From Candidatus Altimarinota bacterium (GTDB lineage: Bacteria; Patescibacteriota; Gracilibacteria; UBA4473): a stretch of DNA of 64,000 bases. The stretch lies in NCBI GenBank assembly GCA_021734785.1, contig JAIPIF010000001.1, forward strand, positions 248,001-312,000. The letters are read 5' to 3'. The notes under the pieces are model-generated. The model was not told the origin of the DNA and did not search any database. It worked only from the letters and a program-made list of their open reading frames with translations. Positions 9,130 to 17,830 of this stretch are shown in pieces. Each line of letters starts with the position of its first letter. Position 1 is the stretch's first letter. A program made the position numbers and the translations under genes.

Positions 9130-9294
9130 ATGCCCACAGGAGACAAAACCGGTCCCAGAGGCGACGGTCCCCGTACAGGACGGGGACTGGGGGATTGCCC
9201 CCCCACCAAAGAAGCTTCATCGCTTTCCCCCCGAGCACGTGGCCGCGGTCGTGGTCAGGGATTTGGTGCCCGCCGCGATTTCCCCAAAAATTGA
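9130..9294 (+). CDS. DUF5320-type small Gly/Arg-rich protein
   Basis: A 54-residue protein beginning MPTGDKTGPRGDGPRTGRG, which matches the conserved N-terminus of DUF5320 proteins (M-P-x-G-D-x-T-G-P-x-G, then TGRG-x-G and a Cys at position 28). The remainder is a Gly/Arg-rich tail (ARGRGRGQGFGARR). The function of the family is unknown; members are often encoded beside DUF134 regulators and iron-sulfur or molybdenum-cofactor-binding NifX/NafY-like proteins. Here the stop TGA overlaps the start of a DUF134 gene by one base (TGATG), which supports both genes. Confidence 0.75.
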   Translation: MPTGDKTGPRGDGPRTGRGLGDCPPTKEASSLSPRARGRGRGQGFGARRDFPKN

Positions 9295-9578
9295 TGCCGC
9301 GCCCACGAGGACGTCGCCGCATCGGATTTCCCCACGGCCAAAAATTTTTCAAGCCGGCCGGGGTGCCGCTGTCTGTTTTGCAAACCGTCTCTCTCTCGCA
9401 CGAGGAAGCCGAGGCTCTCCGGCTCAAACACGTTCTCAATCTTTCCCAAACTGAATCTGCCAGAGAAATGAACACAAGTCAGTCGACGTTTCAGCGGATT
9501 TTGTCCACAGCACACGCCAAAATTTCCACCGCCCTGGTCCAAAACCAAGCAATTGCCATCGAAGATTCCGCGGAATAG
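9294..9578 (+). CDS. DUF134-family helix-turn-helix protein
   Basis: A 94-residue DUF134 protein. It starts MPRPRGRRRIGFPHGQKFFK, with the family signature P-R-x-x-x-R-R-I and F-K-P-A-G-x-P-L. A sigma-70 region 4-like helix-turn-helix follows (EEAEALRLKHVLNLSQTESA, then STFQRILSTAHAKI). A longer open frame starts at 9195, but the ATG at 9294 begins the homology and overlaps the upstream stop. The family is predicted to be DNA-binding. Pairing with DUF5320 is a known arrangement whose target is unclear; no redox or metal-cofactor gene sits next to it here. Confidence 0.85.
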   Translation: MPRPRGRRRIGFPHGQKFFKPAGVPLSVLQTVSLSHEEAEALRLKHVLNLSQTESAREMNTSQSTFQRILSTAHAKISTALVQNQAIAIEDSAE

Positions 9579-9580
9579 AG

Positions 9581-9609
9581 TTGCCAAAAACCGGATGAGT
9601 TGTCACAAT
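9581..9609 (+). promoter_or_regulatory. Promoter of the isomerase-TsaB pair
   Basis: TTGCCA (9581-9586), 17-bp spacer, CACAAT (9604-9609); the ATG is 19 bases further on. Confidence 0.55.
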
Positions 9610-9628
9610 TTGTCCGAACCCTTTTTGT

Positions 9629-10372
9629 ATGTTGTACCTGACATCGGCATCATTTCCGCATTATGGGCTGGAGCGATTTTTCCGTTTTGCGAGCGAGCTG
9701 GGATTTGACGGCGTGGAGATCAAGGTGTGTGAAAACTTTGACACGCAGAATCCCGCGTACCTCAAAGAACTTTCCGAGCGCTTCAGTCTCCCCATCAAAA
9801 TTTTTTCCCTCCCCAATCACAATCCTGCCGCGTACACGGAGGCATTTGAGCGAGTGGTACGAGACTTTCCCCAGACCACGATCAATCTCGCCCCGCCCGA
9901 GACCTGGGCATCGGGGTACAAGAATTGGACGCAGTCGATGGTGCCGCGGATCGTCCAGCAAAACCGACTTCAGCTCAACCGTCGCAATGTGCCCTTCAAA
10001 ATGACACTCGGATTTATTCCGTCTCACACAGAGGGGTCGCTGCACGCGCTGCGCGAATCTGGTGATGTAAGCTTGGATATTTGTGCGCTCTGGAAAATGC
10101 AGGAGGACATCATTCGTGCGACCAACATGCTCGGCCAGAAATTGAAACATGTGTACCTCGGCAACGTGTACCAGGGACAGATGTACACGCCGCTGACCCA
10201 CGGACTTTTGCCGGTGGAAAGTTTGCTCACCAAACTCGCGCGAGAAAATTACAAAGCTGATTTTACGCTCAAAATTTCTCCGGCAGCGCTCCACGAAGGG
10301 AACGATGACAAGCTCAAACAGACCCTGCAGGAGTCGAAAGAATTTTTTGAAAAATACTTCCGTGCCGGCTAA
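9629..10372 (+). CDS. Sugar phosphate isomerase/epimerase-like TIM-barrel protein
   Basis: A 247-residue protein resembling the xylose isomerase-like/AP endonuclease 2 superfamily: LYLTSASFPHYGLERFFRFA, then ASELGFDGVEIKV as the first strand-helix unit, VSLDICALWKM as the metal-site strand (Asp), and KHVYLGNVYQGQMYTPLTHG near the C-terminal face. The usual His-Glu-Asp-His metal ligands are only partly recognisable, so the reaction cannot be assigned. The gene is followed 10 bases later by a TsaB-like gene, and the two probably form an operon. Confidence 0.6.
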   Translation: MLYLTSASFPHYGLERFFRFASELGFDGVEIKVCENFDTQNPAYLKELSERFSLPIKIFSLPNHNPAAYTEAFERVVRDFPQTTINLAPPETWASGYKNWTQSMVPRIVQQNRLQLNRRNVPFKMTLGFIPSHTEGSLHALRESGDVSLDICALWKMQEDIIRATNMLGQKLKHVYLGNVYQGQMYTPLTHGLLPVESLLTKLARENYKADFTLKISPAALHEGNDDKLKQTLQESKEFFEKYFRAG

Positions 10373-10382
10373 ACTCCACCCC

Positions 10383-10928
10383 GTGAAATTGGTCCTCAAC
10401 ACGGCTGTCGATCCGCACTTTTGCGCGCTGTTTTCTGCGGAAAATAAGTTGCTCCAAAAAATATCGTGGGAAAACCACCGCCAGGATGGGCAAAAAGTCT
10501 GGGACTTTTTGCGCACGGTCGACACCAAGAAAATTACGTTTGCGGGCGGGGTCTCTGGACCGGGGGGATTTTCTTCCCTCCGTGCGGGAGCCGGCATTCT
10601 CAATGCCCTCTCTTTTGCTGCGGACATTCCCGTGCACCAAATCCGCGCCGATCGCTGGATGACGGCGTTTCTCGGCCACGAGGATTTTTTGCTCAATTCG
10701 TTTGGTTCCTCTGTTTGGCACGTTGAAAAAGGCGAAATCGTGCGCACAGAACTTACTGAGTTACCACAGAAAAAATATGTCACGGCCTTTCTCCCGGAGG
10801 CCAAACGGGAGGGAATTGTTTCCCGAGATGCCGATTTTTCTGGTTTAGAAAAGTCCCTTCTCACTGCCCTCGAAAAAACAGAACCCCAGCAGGGGTTTCA
10901 TCCAGACTACGAGTTTCCCGCGGTTTAA
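10383..10928 (+). CDS. tsaB: TsaB-like (YeaZ) ASKHA-fold protein
   Basis: A 181-residue protein resembling TsaB, the partner of TsaD in making threonylcarbamoyladenosine (t6A37) on tRNAs that read ANN codons. Supporting features are the N-terminal strand LVLNTAVD (TsaB usually has L-x-I-D-T-S/A) and the signature AGGVSGPGGFSSLRAGAGIL, followed by a hydrophobic helix and the IPVHQI strand. The GTG at 10383 is chosen because an upstream ATG at 10305 would overlap the previous gene by 68 bases and lies outside the homology. The stop overlaps the convergent kinase gene by 3 bases. TsaC/D/E are not in the window. Confidence 0.7.
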   Translation: MKLVLNTAVDPHFCALFSAENKLLQKISWENHRQDGQKVWDFLRTVDTKKITFAGGVSGPGGFSSLRAGAGILNALSFAADIPVHQIRADRWMTAFLGHEDFLLNSFGSSVWHVEKGEIVRTELTELPQKKYVTAFLPEAKREGIVSRDADFSGLEKSLLTALEKTEPQQGFHPDYEFPAV

Positions 10929-11425
10929 TTTTGGAAAGGGGGCAAATGCAGCAGCATTTCCTCGATACATTTTTCAACGGGTTGTGTGGCATCGATCAAA
11001 ATTCCTGCGTCAAATTCAGTTGATTTTTGGTACACAACTTTTGTTGCCATTTCGCCGTGTGTCTTTTTCCGATTTTTATCTCGTTCGATGCAAGTTTTCA
11101 GCGGAGCGTTGAGTGTAAAAATAAAAAGCGGAAAAGGCAGCTGTTGTTCCAAGTTTTCGATCTGGGAGCGCCAGTAAAAATTACCGTCAAAAATTATCGG
11201 CGTCCTGTTTTTTAGTGTTTTTTCAGCAGTGCGGGCGGCGATTTCGTTCGCCCGAAAAAAACTCTGCTGTGAAATGTAGCCCGCTTCTTTTTCGTGCACG
11301 AGTCCGTGTTTTTCCAAAATGTCATCGATCGAAAAAACGTGCCCGTGAATTTTGTGGGCAAGTGCGACAGCGATTGTTGATTTTCCACAGCCAAGTGGTC
11401 CGCGAACAATTATAAAACAACTCAT
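10925..11425 (-). CDS. P-loop kinase-like NTPase
   Basis: A 166-residue AAA-type small kinase fold with Walker A GPLGCGKST at residues 9-17, an Asp pair (IDDIL) that could be the substrate/metal site, and the strand IIFDGNFY followed by a lid with ERDKNRKK. It resembles shikimate/gluconate kinase-like or zeta-toxin-like P-loop phosphotransferases. No specific substrate can be assigned and no antitoxin is seen. It starts 17 bases after the PBP gene upstream and is probably co-transcribed with it. Confidence 0.7.
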   Translation of the reverse strand: MSCFIIVRGPLGCGKSTIAVALAHKIHGHVFSIDDILEKHGLVHEKEAGYISQQSFFRANEIAARTAEKTLKNRTPIIFDGNFYWRSQIENLEQQLPFPLFIFTLNAPLKTCIERDKNRKKTHGEMATKVVYQKSTEFDAGILIDATQPVEKCIEEMLLHLPPFQN

Positions 11426-11442
11426 CGTTTTCTTTTAAACGG

Positions 11443-14400
11443 TCACAGCTCCACCCACCGCTCGTCGTACCGATCCGACGCCTCTCCGTGCGGTTTGGCA
11501 AAGAGCTGCAGGCGCGTTTCCCCTCCGAAATTTCGGGAAACCTGAAAGCGTAAAAATTTCGCTGGATTTTCTACCCGCTGCGCAAAAACCTGCGTGCCGC
11601 CCTGCTCGCCGACGAGCTCGACCCAGTCAAAATCCTCTGCATCTGGGACAACCACGCTGACGGAGACTGACTGACGATACGAATCCATCTCGGTGATGCT
11701 CGGACTCGTTTCAAAAATCATTTTTTCTCGTTCAATCATGATGGGAATGGCTTTTTCACTCACATTTCCGTGCATGTCCCAGGCACGGACAGAGAGCTCG
11801 TGTCGGCCTTGGTCGGCGGGAGCGGTGAAGCTTTTTTCAAACGGAGGCGCCGAATCATGTCCCAGCGAAGTCTTATCAAAGAAAAATTCCACGGCACGGA
11901 CACCGGATTCATAGTCCTGCACGTCCACCAGCCAGTGCACGTGAGCATTTATCGGGATGCGCTCTTGGGGCAGGGGACCAAGAAAGACAATATTTGGCCC
12001 GATGGTGTCGCGGGCGATCTCTACTTCGATTTCGTGACTGGCAGTGTGAAAGAGTTTGTCCACCGCTACGACAGTGAGCGAGTGTTTTTCTCCTGCGGGG
12101 AGATTGTCTGGGAGGGTGAGTTTCCGCGTCCAGGGAGCATACGTGGCATAGGTCACCAGCTCATCATCAAAATAAAACTCCACCTCTCGCATGCCAAACT
12201 TTGAACTGGCATTGACCACGACCTCTACGGTGCCCGGAGCAATCCGCCCCCCGTCTCGCGGAGAGAGGATCGTGACATTGGGCGCATTGGTCTGGGTGGC
12301 TTCACTGGCAATATAATCATCCGGACGTCGACTCCAGGGAGTGCGTCGCTCGCGGCGTTCTTCCAAATCAGCCTCCTCCTGCTCGGCGCCTTTTTCATCG
12401 TCTCCTTCGCCGTCTAGGACGGCCCCGAGGCTGCTCAAAAACCGCGGATGTTCTTCGATCCATTCTTTGACCGGCTCATTCCACTCAGGACGATCGGGCA
12501 GAAGTGGTGTCAGGGAGAGCACTCTTCGTTTTTCCCGTGAATAAAATGGGGTGCGGTGATCCGCGACTCGGCCGCTGTATTTGTTGACATCAACGGTTTT
12601 GATACTGTCATCCAGTTCCATCGGTACGGCAAAGCTGGCAAAAACTTCCTCGCGCACGAGATCCGGCGGAGTTTCATCGGTGGCGAGTTTCCCAGAAAAT
12701 CGATTGACTTTGCGGGTCTCCAGCGGAATAGCGGTGTAGGGTTTTTCAGGATCGACCCCCTTTTTTACCATCTCTTCGTGCGCATCCAGCATGAAGCGTT
12801 TCCACACAGGCGCAGCGACGGCTAGTCCCGTGGCTCCCGGTTTCATTGGTTCGCCACGATTATTTCCCACCCAGACGCCTCCTACCAGATGTGGCGTGAA
12901 GCCAATGGTCCAGCTGTCGCCGGGCGTGGTGATTTTCCGTGGATTGTCGTCTTCGTCTTCCGGCTTGGTGGGATCAAAATCTGGATTGTCCACCTGACGA
13001 TTGGACGTGCCGGTTTTGGCACCATTATCCCATTCATTGAGTTGCAGGAGCTGATTCCAGTCAAATTCATCGATGGTGGGGCGAGTCGTTTCATCGATGA
13101 GGATATTTCGTACCAGTGCCGCGATTTCAGGATCAATCCCCTTGTGCTCGGTTTTCTGTGGATTAAATTGCTCCAGCACTTTTCCCTCCGAATTTTGAAT
13201 TTCCAAAATAGTTGTCGGGCTGTGCCAGCTTCCATTCCGCACAAACGCCTGGAACGCATTGATGTGTGAGAGGGGTTCGACTTCCGCCACACCGATACCA
13301 ATCGCCACACCGTGATCTTCGGGGCTGCCCTCAATCTTGATCCCCAATTTTTGCGCGTTTTCAAAAATCTTTTTCGGTGTGCCCAGATAGGCCAATTTCA
13401 CGGCAGGGATGTTGATGCTTCGATTGAGCGCTTCCCGCGCAGAGATCGGCCCGAGAAAAGTACCATCGAAATTCTGTGGAATATAGTTGGCGCCAAAGTC
13501 GGTTTCCACATCGAAAATTACCGTAGAGGGACTGTAGCCCTTTTCAAAGGCTGTCGCGTACACGACCGGCTTGAAGCTGGACCCTGGCTGGCGCCGCGAG
13601 GTCAGCACATCCACCTGTCCGTCGTGGGCCTCATCAAAATAATCCTTGCCCCCCACGTATGCCAGCACCTCACCGTTATCGGGATTGATTGCGGCCAGTG
13701 CCACATTTCGTGCTCCGTACATTTCTCCGTAGTGGGGCGTTTTGACCGCAATGGTCTCCTCGGCAATGCGCTGCAGCTCGGGATCGAGCGTCGTAAAAAT
13801 GCGCAACCCGCCCCGCTTGAGAAACTCTTTGCCGTATTTATTTTCCAACTGTTCGCGCACATGAAACACAAAATGTGGCGCGCGGATATCGGTTCGATTG
13901 AGTTTGAATTCCAGCTCCTTGGATTCGGCAAACGCCGTTTTAAATTCTTCAAATGTGATCAGATGCGTGTCGAGCATTCGCTGGAGCACGAGATCTTTGC
14001 GTCCTTTTTTGTACACTCTTTCTCCGGTGTCGGGATCGTACTCATAAAATCCCAGCAATAAATCTTTATTGGACCCATACGGCGAAAACCGCGTCGGCGC
14101 CACCGGCAGGCTTGCCAAGACAGCTGATTCTGCCAGCGTCAGCTCGCGGGAGGATTTTCCAAAAAACTTTTTGCTCGCCGCTTCGATTCCGTGGGCATTG
14201 TGGCCGTACGGAATTTTATTCAGATACATTTCCAAAATGTCCCGTTTGGAATAGGTCAGTTCCATTTTGACCGAGAGCAAAATTTCTTTGAATTTTCGGG
14301 AAACGGTTCGTTCTCGCGAGAGAAAAGTGTTTTTTACGAGCTGCTGGGTGATGGTCGATCCGCCGCGCTGATTTCCAATCCCAAAATATTCATGCAAAAA

Positions 14401-14916
14401 GGCCTTCAAAATTCCGCCGATATCAAAACCAATGTGGTGATAAAAACTATCATCTTCAATGGCGATGGTAGCCTTGACGACCCAGGGGCTGATCTCCTCC
14501 AGCGGGACAAATTCACGATTTTCATCTCCGTGAATGACATACAGGACATGGTCTTCTGCCTTTTCTTCGGGGTCGAGTGCACCCCGATCGTAGATTACCG
14601 TGGACTCGGAAAAAATCAGCTGTGCGGCTTCCTGCACGCTGGGGAGAAAAAATATCGTGTATCCCGTGAGAAGGACAAGAACACTTCCCACCACAATCGT
14701 TAGTCGTCCCCACCAGCGTCGGTACCAACGCTGATCAGAATTTGGATGGTGCGTGCGTTTTTTTGACACGGGTTTTCGTGACGGTTTGGACGTCACCTGC
14801 TGCTCCGAAAAATGAAAAACGGATGACGGATTTACTCCTTTGCCACGGAGTTTTTTCCCCAGAAAGCTGAGGAAAATTTTTCGTGGTCGGCGATGGCGGA
14901 TTTTTCGCACGCGCAT
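11443..14916 (-). CDS. Class A penicillin-binding protein (PBP1A-like) with C-terminal Ig-like domains
   Basis: A 1157-residue bifunctional peptidoglycan synthase. A basic cytoplasmic N-terminus leads into one membrane segment (about residues 65-87). The GT51 glycosyltransferase follows with IEDDSFYHHIGFD (about 150) and RGGSTITQQLVKN. The transpeptidase has SxxK in PGSSFKP (about 445), SxN in LNRSINIPA (about 505) and AKTGTSN (about 635). About 250 C-terminal residues form at least two Ig-like modules (GMREVEFYFDDELV and GVRAVEFFFDKTSLG). The open frame extends 41 codons upstream, but that extension contains the promoter, so the ATG at 14916 is used. At over 1100 residues it is longer than typical PBP1A because of the extracellular tail. 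Confidence 0.93.
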   Translation of the reverse strand: MRVRKIRHRRPRKIFLSFLGKKLRGKGVNPSSVFHFSEQQVTSKPSRKPVSKKRTHHPNSDQRWYRRWWGRLTIVVGSVLVLLTGYTIFFLPSVQEAAQLIFSESTVIYDRGALDPEEKAEDHVLYVIHGDENREFVPLEEISPWVVKATIAIEDDSFYHHIGFDIGGILKAFLHEYFGIGNQRGGSTITQQLVKNTFLSRERTVSRKFKEILLSVKMELTYSKRDILEMYLNKIPYGHNAHGIEAASKKFFGKSSRELTLAESAVLASLPVAPTRFSPYGSNKDLLLGFYEYDPDTGERVYKKGRKDLVLQRMLDTHLITFEEFKTAFAESKELEFKLNRTDIRAPHFVFHVREQLENKYGKEFLKRGGLRIFTTLDPELQRIAEETIAVKTPHYGEMYGARNVALAAINPDNGEVLAYVGGKDYFDEAHDGQVDVLTSRRQPGSSFKPVVYATAFEKGYSPSTVIFDVETDFGANYIPQNFDGTFLGPISAREALNRSINIPAVKLAYLGTPKKIFENAQKLGIKIEGSPEDHGVAIGIGVAEVEPLSHINAFQAFVRNGSWHSPTTILEIQNSEGKVLEQFNPQKTEHKGIDPEIAALVRNILIDETTRPTIDEFDWNQLLQLNEWDNGAKTGTSNRQVDNPDFDPTKPEDEDDNPRKITTPGDSWTIGFTPHLVGGVWVGNNRGEPMKPGATGLAVAAPVWKRFMLDAHEEMVKKGVDPEKPYTAIPLETRKVNRFSGKLATDETPPDLVREEVFASFAVPMELDDSIKTVDVNKYSGRVADHRTPFYSREKRRVLSLTPLLPDRPEWNEPVKEWIEEHPRFLSSLGAVLDGEGDDEKGAEQEEADLEERRERRTPWSRRPDDYIASEATQTNAPNVTILSPRDGGRIAPGTVEVVVNASSKFGMREVEFYFDDELVTYATYAPWTRKLTLPDNLPAGEKHSLTVVAVDKLFHTASHEIEVEIARDTIGPNIVFLGPLPQERIPINAHVHWLVDVQDYESGVRAVEFFFDKTSLGHDSAPPFEKSFTAPADQGRHELSVRAWDMHGNVSEKAIPIMIEREKMIFETSPSITEMDSYRQSVSVSVVVPDAEDFDWVELVGEQGGTQVFAQRVENPAKFLRFQVSRNFGGETRLQLFAKPHGEASDRYDERWVEL

Positions 14917-14925
14917 GCGCGGATT

Positions 14926-14953
14926 GTTGTACCAGAATTTTCGAAAATCACAA
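14926..14953 (-). promoter_or_regulatory. Promoter of the class A PBP gene
   Basis: Minus-strand TTGTGA (14948-14953), 16-bp spacer, extended -10 TGGTACAAC (hexamer 14926-14931). Only 9 bases separate the -10 from the ATG. It overlaps the divergent rpe promoter. Confidence 0.65.
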
Positions 14954-14967
14954 TTTTTTGCTAGACT
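14938..14967 (+). promoter_or_regulatory. Promoter of rpe
   Basis: TGCTAGACT extended -10 (hexamer 14962-14967), 8 bases before the rpe ATG; a weak TTTTCG lies 18 bp upstream. It physically overlaps the divergent PBP promoter, so the two may compete. Confidence 0.5.
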
Positions 14968-14975
14968 TTTTGCAC

Positions 14976-15611
14976 ATGAAAATAGCGCCTTCCATCCTCG
15001 ATACCGATCCGTCTTCCCTCCAGTCCGAAGTGGACTCAATTTCCACCGCTGACCGCATTCATCTCGACATCATGGACGGGGAGTATGTCCCGCGAAAAAC
15101 TTTCACAGCCGATGATTTCACCGATCTCCAGTTTCCCGTTCCCACGGAAGCACACTTGATGTGTGCGCGTCCCGAGGAATGGTTTGACTCGTTTGTTTCC
15201 CTCGGGGTAAGCGGCATCACCATTCACATCGAAACCCAGAGCCCGGCACGGACACAACTTTTGCTCCAATCCCTCAAAGATCACGGTATTCGTGCCGGTG
15301 TCTGTGTGGATGGGTTTACCGATCCTTTGGAAATCACCGACGAGGTGCTGGCGCTTGCGGATCAGATTCTCGTCATGTCGGTCAAAGCCGGCAAGGGCGG
15401 GCAGTCTTTTATGCCCGAGAGTCTGGACAAAATTCGTTTGCTTCGCGACCGCGGTTTCAGTGGCGAAATTGAGGTGGACGGTGGCGTTAATTTAGAAAAC
15501 GTGGCGTCTCTCTCAAAAGCCGGTGCAGGCATCGTGGTGGTGGGGAGTTTCCTGATGAAAAAATCGCCGGCAGAACGAGCAGAAATTATCGAGCGGTTTC
15601 AGGCGATTTGA
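14976..15611 (+). CDS. rpe: Ribulose-phosphate 3-epimerase
   Basis: A 211-residue TIM barrel interconverting ribulose 5-phosphate and xylulose 5-phosphate in the non-oxidative pentose phosphate pathway. Conserved motifs are APSILDTD at the N-terminus, IHLDIMDGEYVPR with the metal-binding His and Asp, EAHLMC, VMSVKAGKGGQSFMP (family consensus VMSVNPGFGGQ-F, here Lys-Ala-Gly-Lys) and EVDGGVN with the second catalytic Asp. The ATG at 14976 fits the homology; a longer frame from 14883 crosses the promoter. Together with the transketolase at 51.9-53.8 kb it indicates a working sugar-phosphate shuffle. Confidence 0.93.
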   Translation: MKIAPSILDTDPSSLQSEVDSISTADRIHLDIMDGEYVPRKTFTADDFTDLQFPVPTEAHLMCARPEEWFDSFVSLGVSGITIHIETQSPARTQLLLQSLKDHGIRAGVCVDGFTDPLEITDEVLALADQILVMSVKAGKGGQSFMPESLDKIRLLRDRGFSGEIEVDGGVNLENVASLSKAGAGIVVVGSFLMKKSPAERAEIIERFQAI

Positions 15612-15622
15612 TCAAGTGGGGA

Positions 15623-15651
15623 TTGATTTTTGGAGCTTTTTCTGGTACAAT
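15623..15651 (+). promoter_or_regulatory. Promoter of the lytic transglycosylase gene
   Basis: TTGATT (15623-15628), 17-bp spacer, extended -10 TGGTACAAT (hexamer 15646-15651). The ATG follows after 17 bases. Confidence 0.75.
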
Positions 15652-15668
15652 GGCCGGAATATTTCGAA

Positions 15669-17828
15669 ATGACAAATATCGATTCTGCGTCCGACACTTA
15701 CTCTTTTTCCCCAGAGGGATCACCGGGAACAGAAGAACAGGACCTGCAAAAACTACAGTTGGATGTTTTATCCACAGAGGCGGAGGTCCTCGCCCCAGGG
15801 AATCTGGAGAAATTTGTACGCGCTCGTCTTAACTGGACAGAGACGCTTGAAGACGCAAACTATGGGTACGTACTTGCTCGACGAAAAAATAAATCAATTC
15901 CGACTTTGACGGGGACAGAAATTCACACGATCGCCAGATTTCTTTCCCAGCATACACGGTGCGACAAAGGAGATAAACTTTCTCTGCGCTGGGAAAATGG
16001 GGAGCCGCATGTGGTGATCAAAAAAAAAGGAGCATCTGAGCCCCTCGTCTTCAGAAACATTTTGAAAAAAGAAAAGGAGAATTCGGGAAAAGAAAAAGAG
16101 GAACAACAGAGCAAAGAGGTGTTTGTCGCTTGGCGAAAGAGCTGGAAAAAAACGATTGAAGATGCCAACGCAAAAATAGGATACAAGTTGACAGCATCAG
16201 AAGTGCTTACTCTACAAGAGATTGTGGCTAGAAAATACAAAATAGCCTACGGCGGAGACCGACTGGCGGTTTTGTTTGAAGAAAGTGGCATGCCGTACCT
16301 CAAATTTAAACGGAATGGAAAAACCATTTCTCTCACGTCAAAGAAGTTGCAGGAGAAATACGAGATTCTGACAGCAGATCCATACAGCGTGGAATCATTA
16401 AACCCCACCTCGCTCAAAATTTTGTACGGAAAAAAAGAAGTTCGACTGTACTACCTTGCTGCAGGGGGAGTGAATGTATTTTATCCTGGAACGGGGCTCC
16501 CGGTTCAAAAAATGGCCGATTTTACAAACGAAGAAGACTTTTACAAAAAAACGCTTCCTCATATTTTGAATAAAGCTTTCCCCGGAAGAAGTACCCGACT
16601 TTCTCGAGAATTATCGGATGAAGTGTATCAGACGATCAACCTTGTTCCGGACGGAGCTGTCCCAGGGGGCAGGGAAGAAGAGCAAGGAACAGAGGAGGAA
16701 ACTCCTCAAGGAGAATACCGTATCGAAGAGCATACGGGAGACCATCTCATGATTTGGTACGGAGTGAAAAAAGTAGATTTGTACTACCTTTCCGAAGGAG
16801 GAGTGAATGTGCTGTATCCGGGAAGGAATGAAGCGATTATCCCCCAAAATACATTTAAAAATAAAACGGATTTTTATCGCAAAACGCTTCCAGAAATTCT
16901 CAATACAGCCTTTTCTGGGAGGACGGCAAAACTCAGTCGAGAAAAATCAGATGAAATTTACAATTTATTGAATTTACGTCCTTCTGACGGGTCGGAGCCC
17001 GAAAAGATTTTTCGTGGAATTATGCAGTACAAAAAAGCAACCAATATTGAGTTTCATCGGGGGGAAGAAATTCAGATTAAAAATCTCAATATTGTGGAGC
17101 ATTTTGGAAGGGGGTCGCAGCACGGGGTTGTAGAGGAGTACAAGACTGGATATGGAAAAATGTTGAGAGCACTCCGCTTTGAAAACATGGCTCGGGCGGC
17201 AGAAAAACGGTACGGACTTCCCGAAAACATTCTCTTAGCCATGATCATGCAGGAAACAGGAGGGCAGCAATTGCTTCCCAATGGTGTTGACGATGGAGGA
17301 GTAGGTCTTTGCCACATGCAACCTTTAACGGCACATCAGTTTGGTCTCAAGACATATGAAAACTGCAAAAAGTTAGTAGACAAAGGGCACGGAAAGAAAA
17401 TTCGAAAAATTATCGAAAAGCATCGGTATAACCCACAGGCGATTGTTGAGGGAGATTATGATGATCGTTTTCATCCGCTCAAAAATATTGATACGGTGGC
17501 ACGCATGCTGGCTTATCACTACAAGAGTCGGCCAGCGAGAGGATATTCACGATACGAAACAATGATCCTTCGGTACACGGGAAAGCCGAACTATGAAAAA
17601 TATAAGAAAAATGTAGAAAAAAATAGGAAGCTTCTTGCAGACAAAAAAATACGTGCGGAAATCGAACGAGTTTTTAATGCAGACAACCCTAATCTTATTA
17701 TCAATGGAAAAAAATGTGCTCCTGGTACACAATTTAATGAGTACATAAACGCATTCTACAAAGAAAACGAAGATGTTTTTGGACTAGAAGAATATAAAAA
17801 GTTGGGGACGGTCAGCTTTAGTCGATAA
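15669..17828 (+). CDS. Repeat-containing SLT-type lytic transglycosylase
   Basis: A 719-residue protein with a C-terminal lysozyme-like transglycosylase domain (about residues 510-640): ILLAMIMQETGG supplies the likely catalytic Glu, GGVGLCHMQP matches the family's G-x-x-Q segment, and AYHYKSRPARGYSRYETMIL ends the domain. Upstream are two internal duplications. One pair (about 52-130 and 155-240) shares W-x-x-T-(L/I)-E-D-A-N. The other pair (about 255-340 and 360-450) shares YYL-x-x-GGVNV-x-YPG and DFY-K-TLP-IL. The repeats have no family I recognise and may bind peptidoglycan or a surface polymer. No signal peptide is evident, so export is unexplained. The start codon is fixed by the promoter. 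Base composition is more AT-rich than in neighbouring genes. Confidence 0.75.
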   Translation: MTNIDSASDTYSFSPEGSPGTEEQDLQKLQLDVLSTEAEVLAPGNLEKFVRARLNWTETLEDANYGYVLARRKNKSIPTLTGTEIHTIARFLSQHTRCDKGDKLSLRWENGEPHVVIKKKGASEPLVFRNILKKEKENSGKEKEEQQSKEVFVAWRKSWKKTIEDANAKIGYKLTASEVLTLQEIVARKYKIAYGGDRLAVLFEESGMPYLKFKRNGKTISLTSKKLQEKYEILTADPYSVESLNPTSLKILYGKKEVRLYYLAAGGVNVFYPGTGLPVQKMADFTNEEDFYKKTLPHILNKAFPGRSTRLSRELSDEVYQTINLVPDGAVPGGREEEQGTEEETPQGEYRIEEHTGDHLMIWYGVKKVDLYYLSEGGVNVLYPGRNEAIIPQNTFKNKTDFYRKTLPEILNTAFSGRTAKLSREKSDEIYNLLNLRPSDGSEPEKIFRGIMQYKKATNIEFHRGEEIQIKNLNIVEHFGRGSQHGVVEEYKTGYGKMLRALRFENMARAAEKRYGLPENILLAMIMQETGGQQLLPNGVDDGGVGLCHMQPLTAHQFGLKTYENCKKLVDKGHGKKIRKIIEKHRYNPQAIVEGDYDDRFHPLKNIDTVARMLAYHYKSRPARGYSRYETMILRYTGKPNYEKYKKNVEKNRKLLADKKIRAEIERVFNADNPNLIINGKKCAPGTQFNEYINAFYKENEDVFGLEEYKKLGTVSFSR

Positions 17829-17830
17829 AA

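Noticed and set aside
10925-11425. Zeta-like toxin of a toxin-antitoxin pair
   Set aside because: It has a Walker A and a kinase-like fold, but no small antitoxin gene lies next to it, and the upstream neighbour is a PBP gene.
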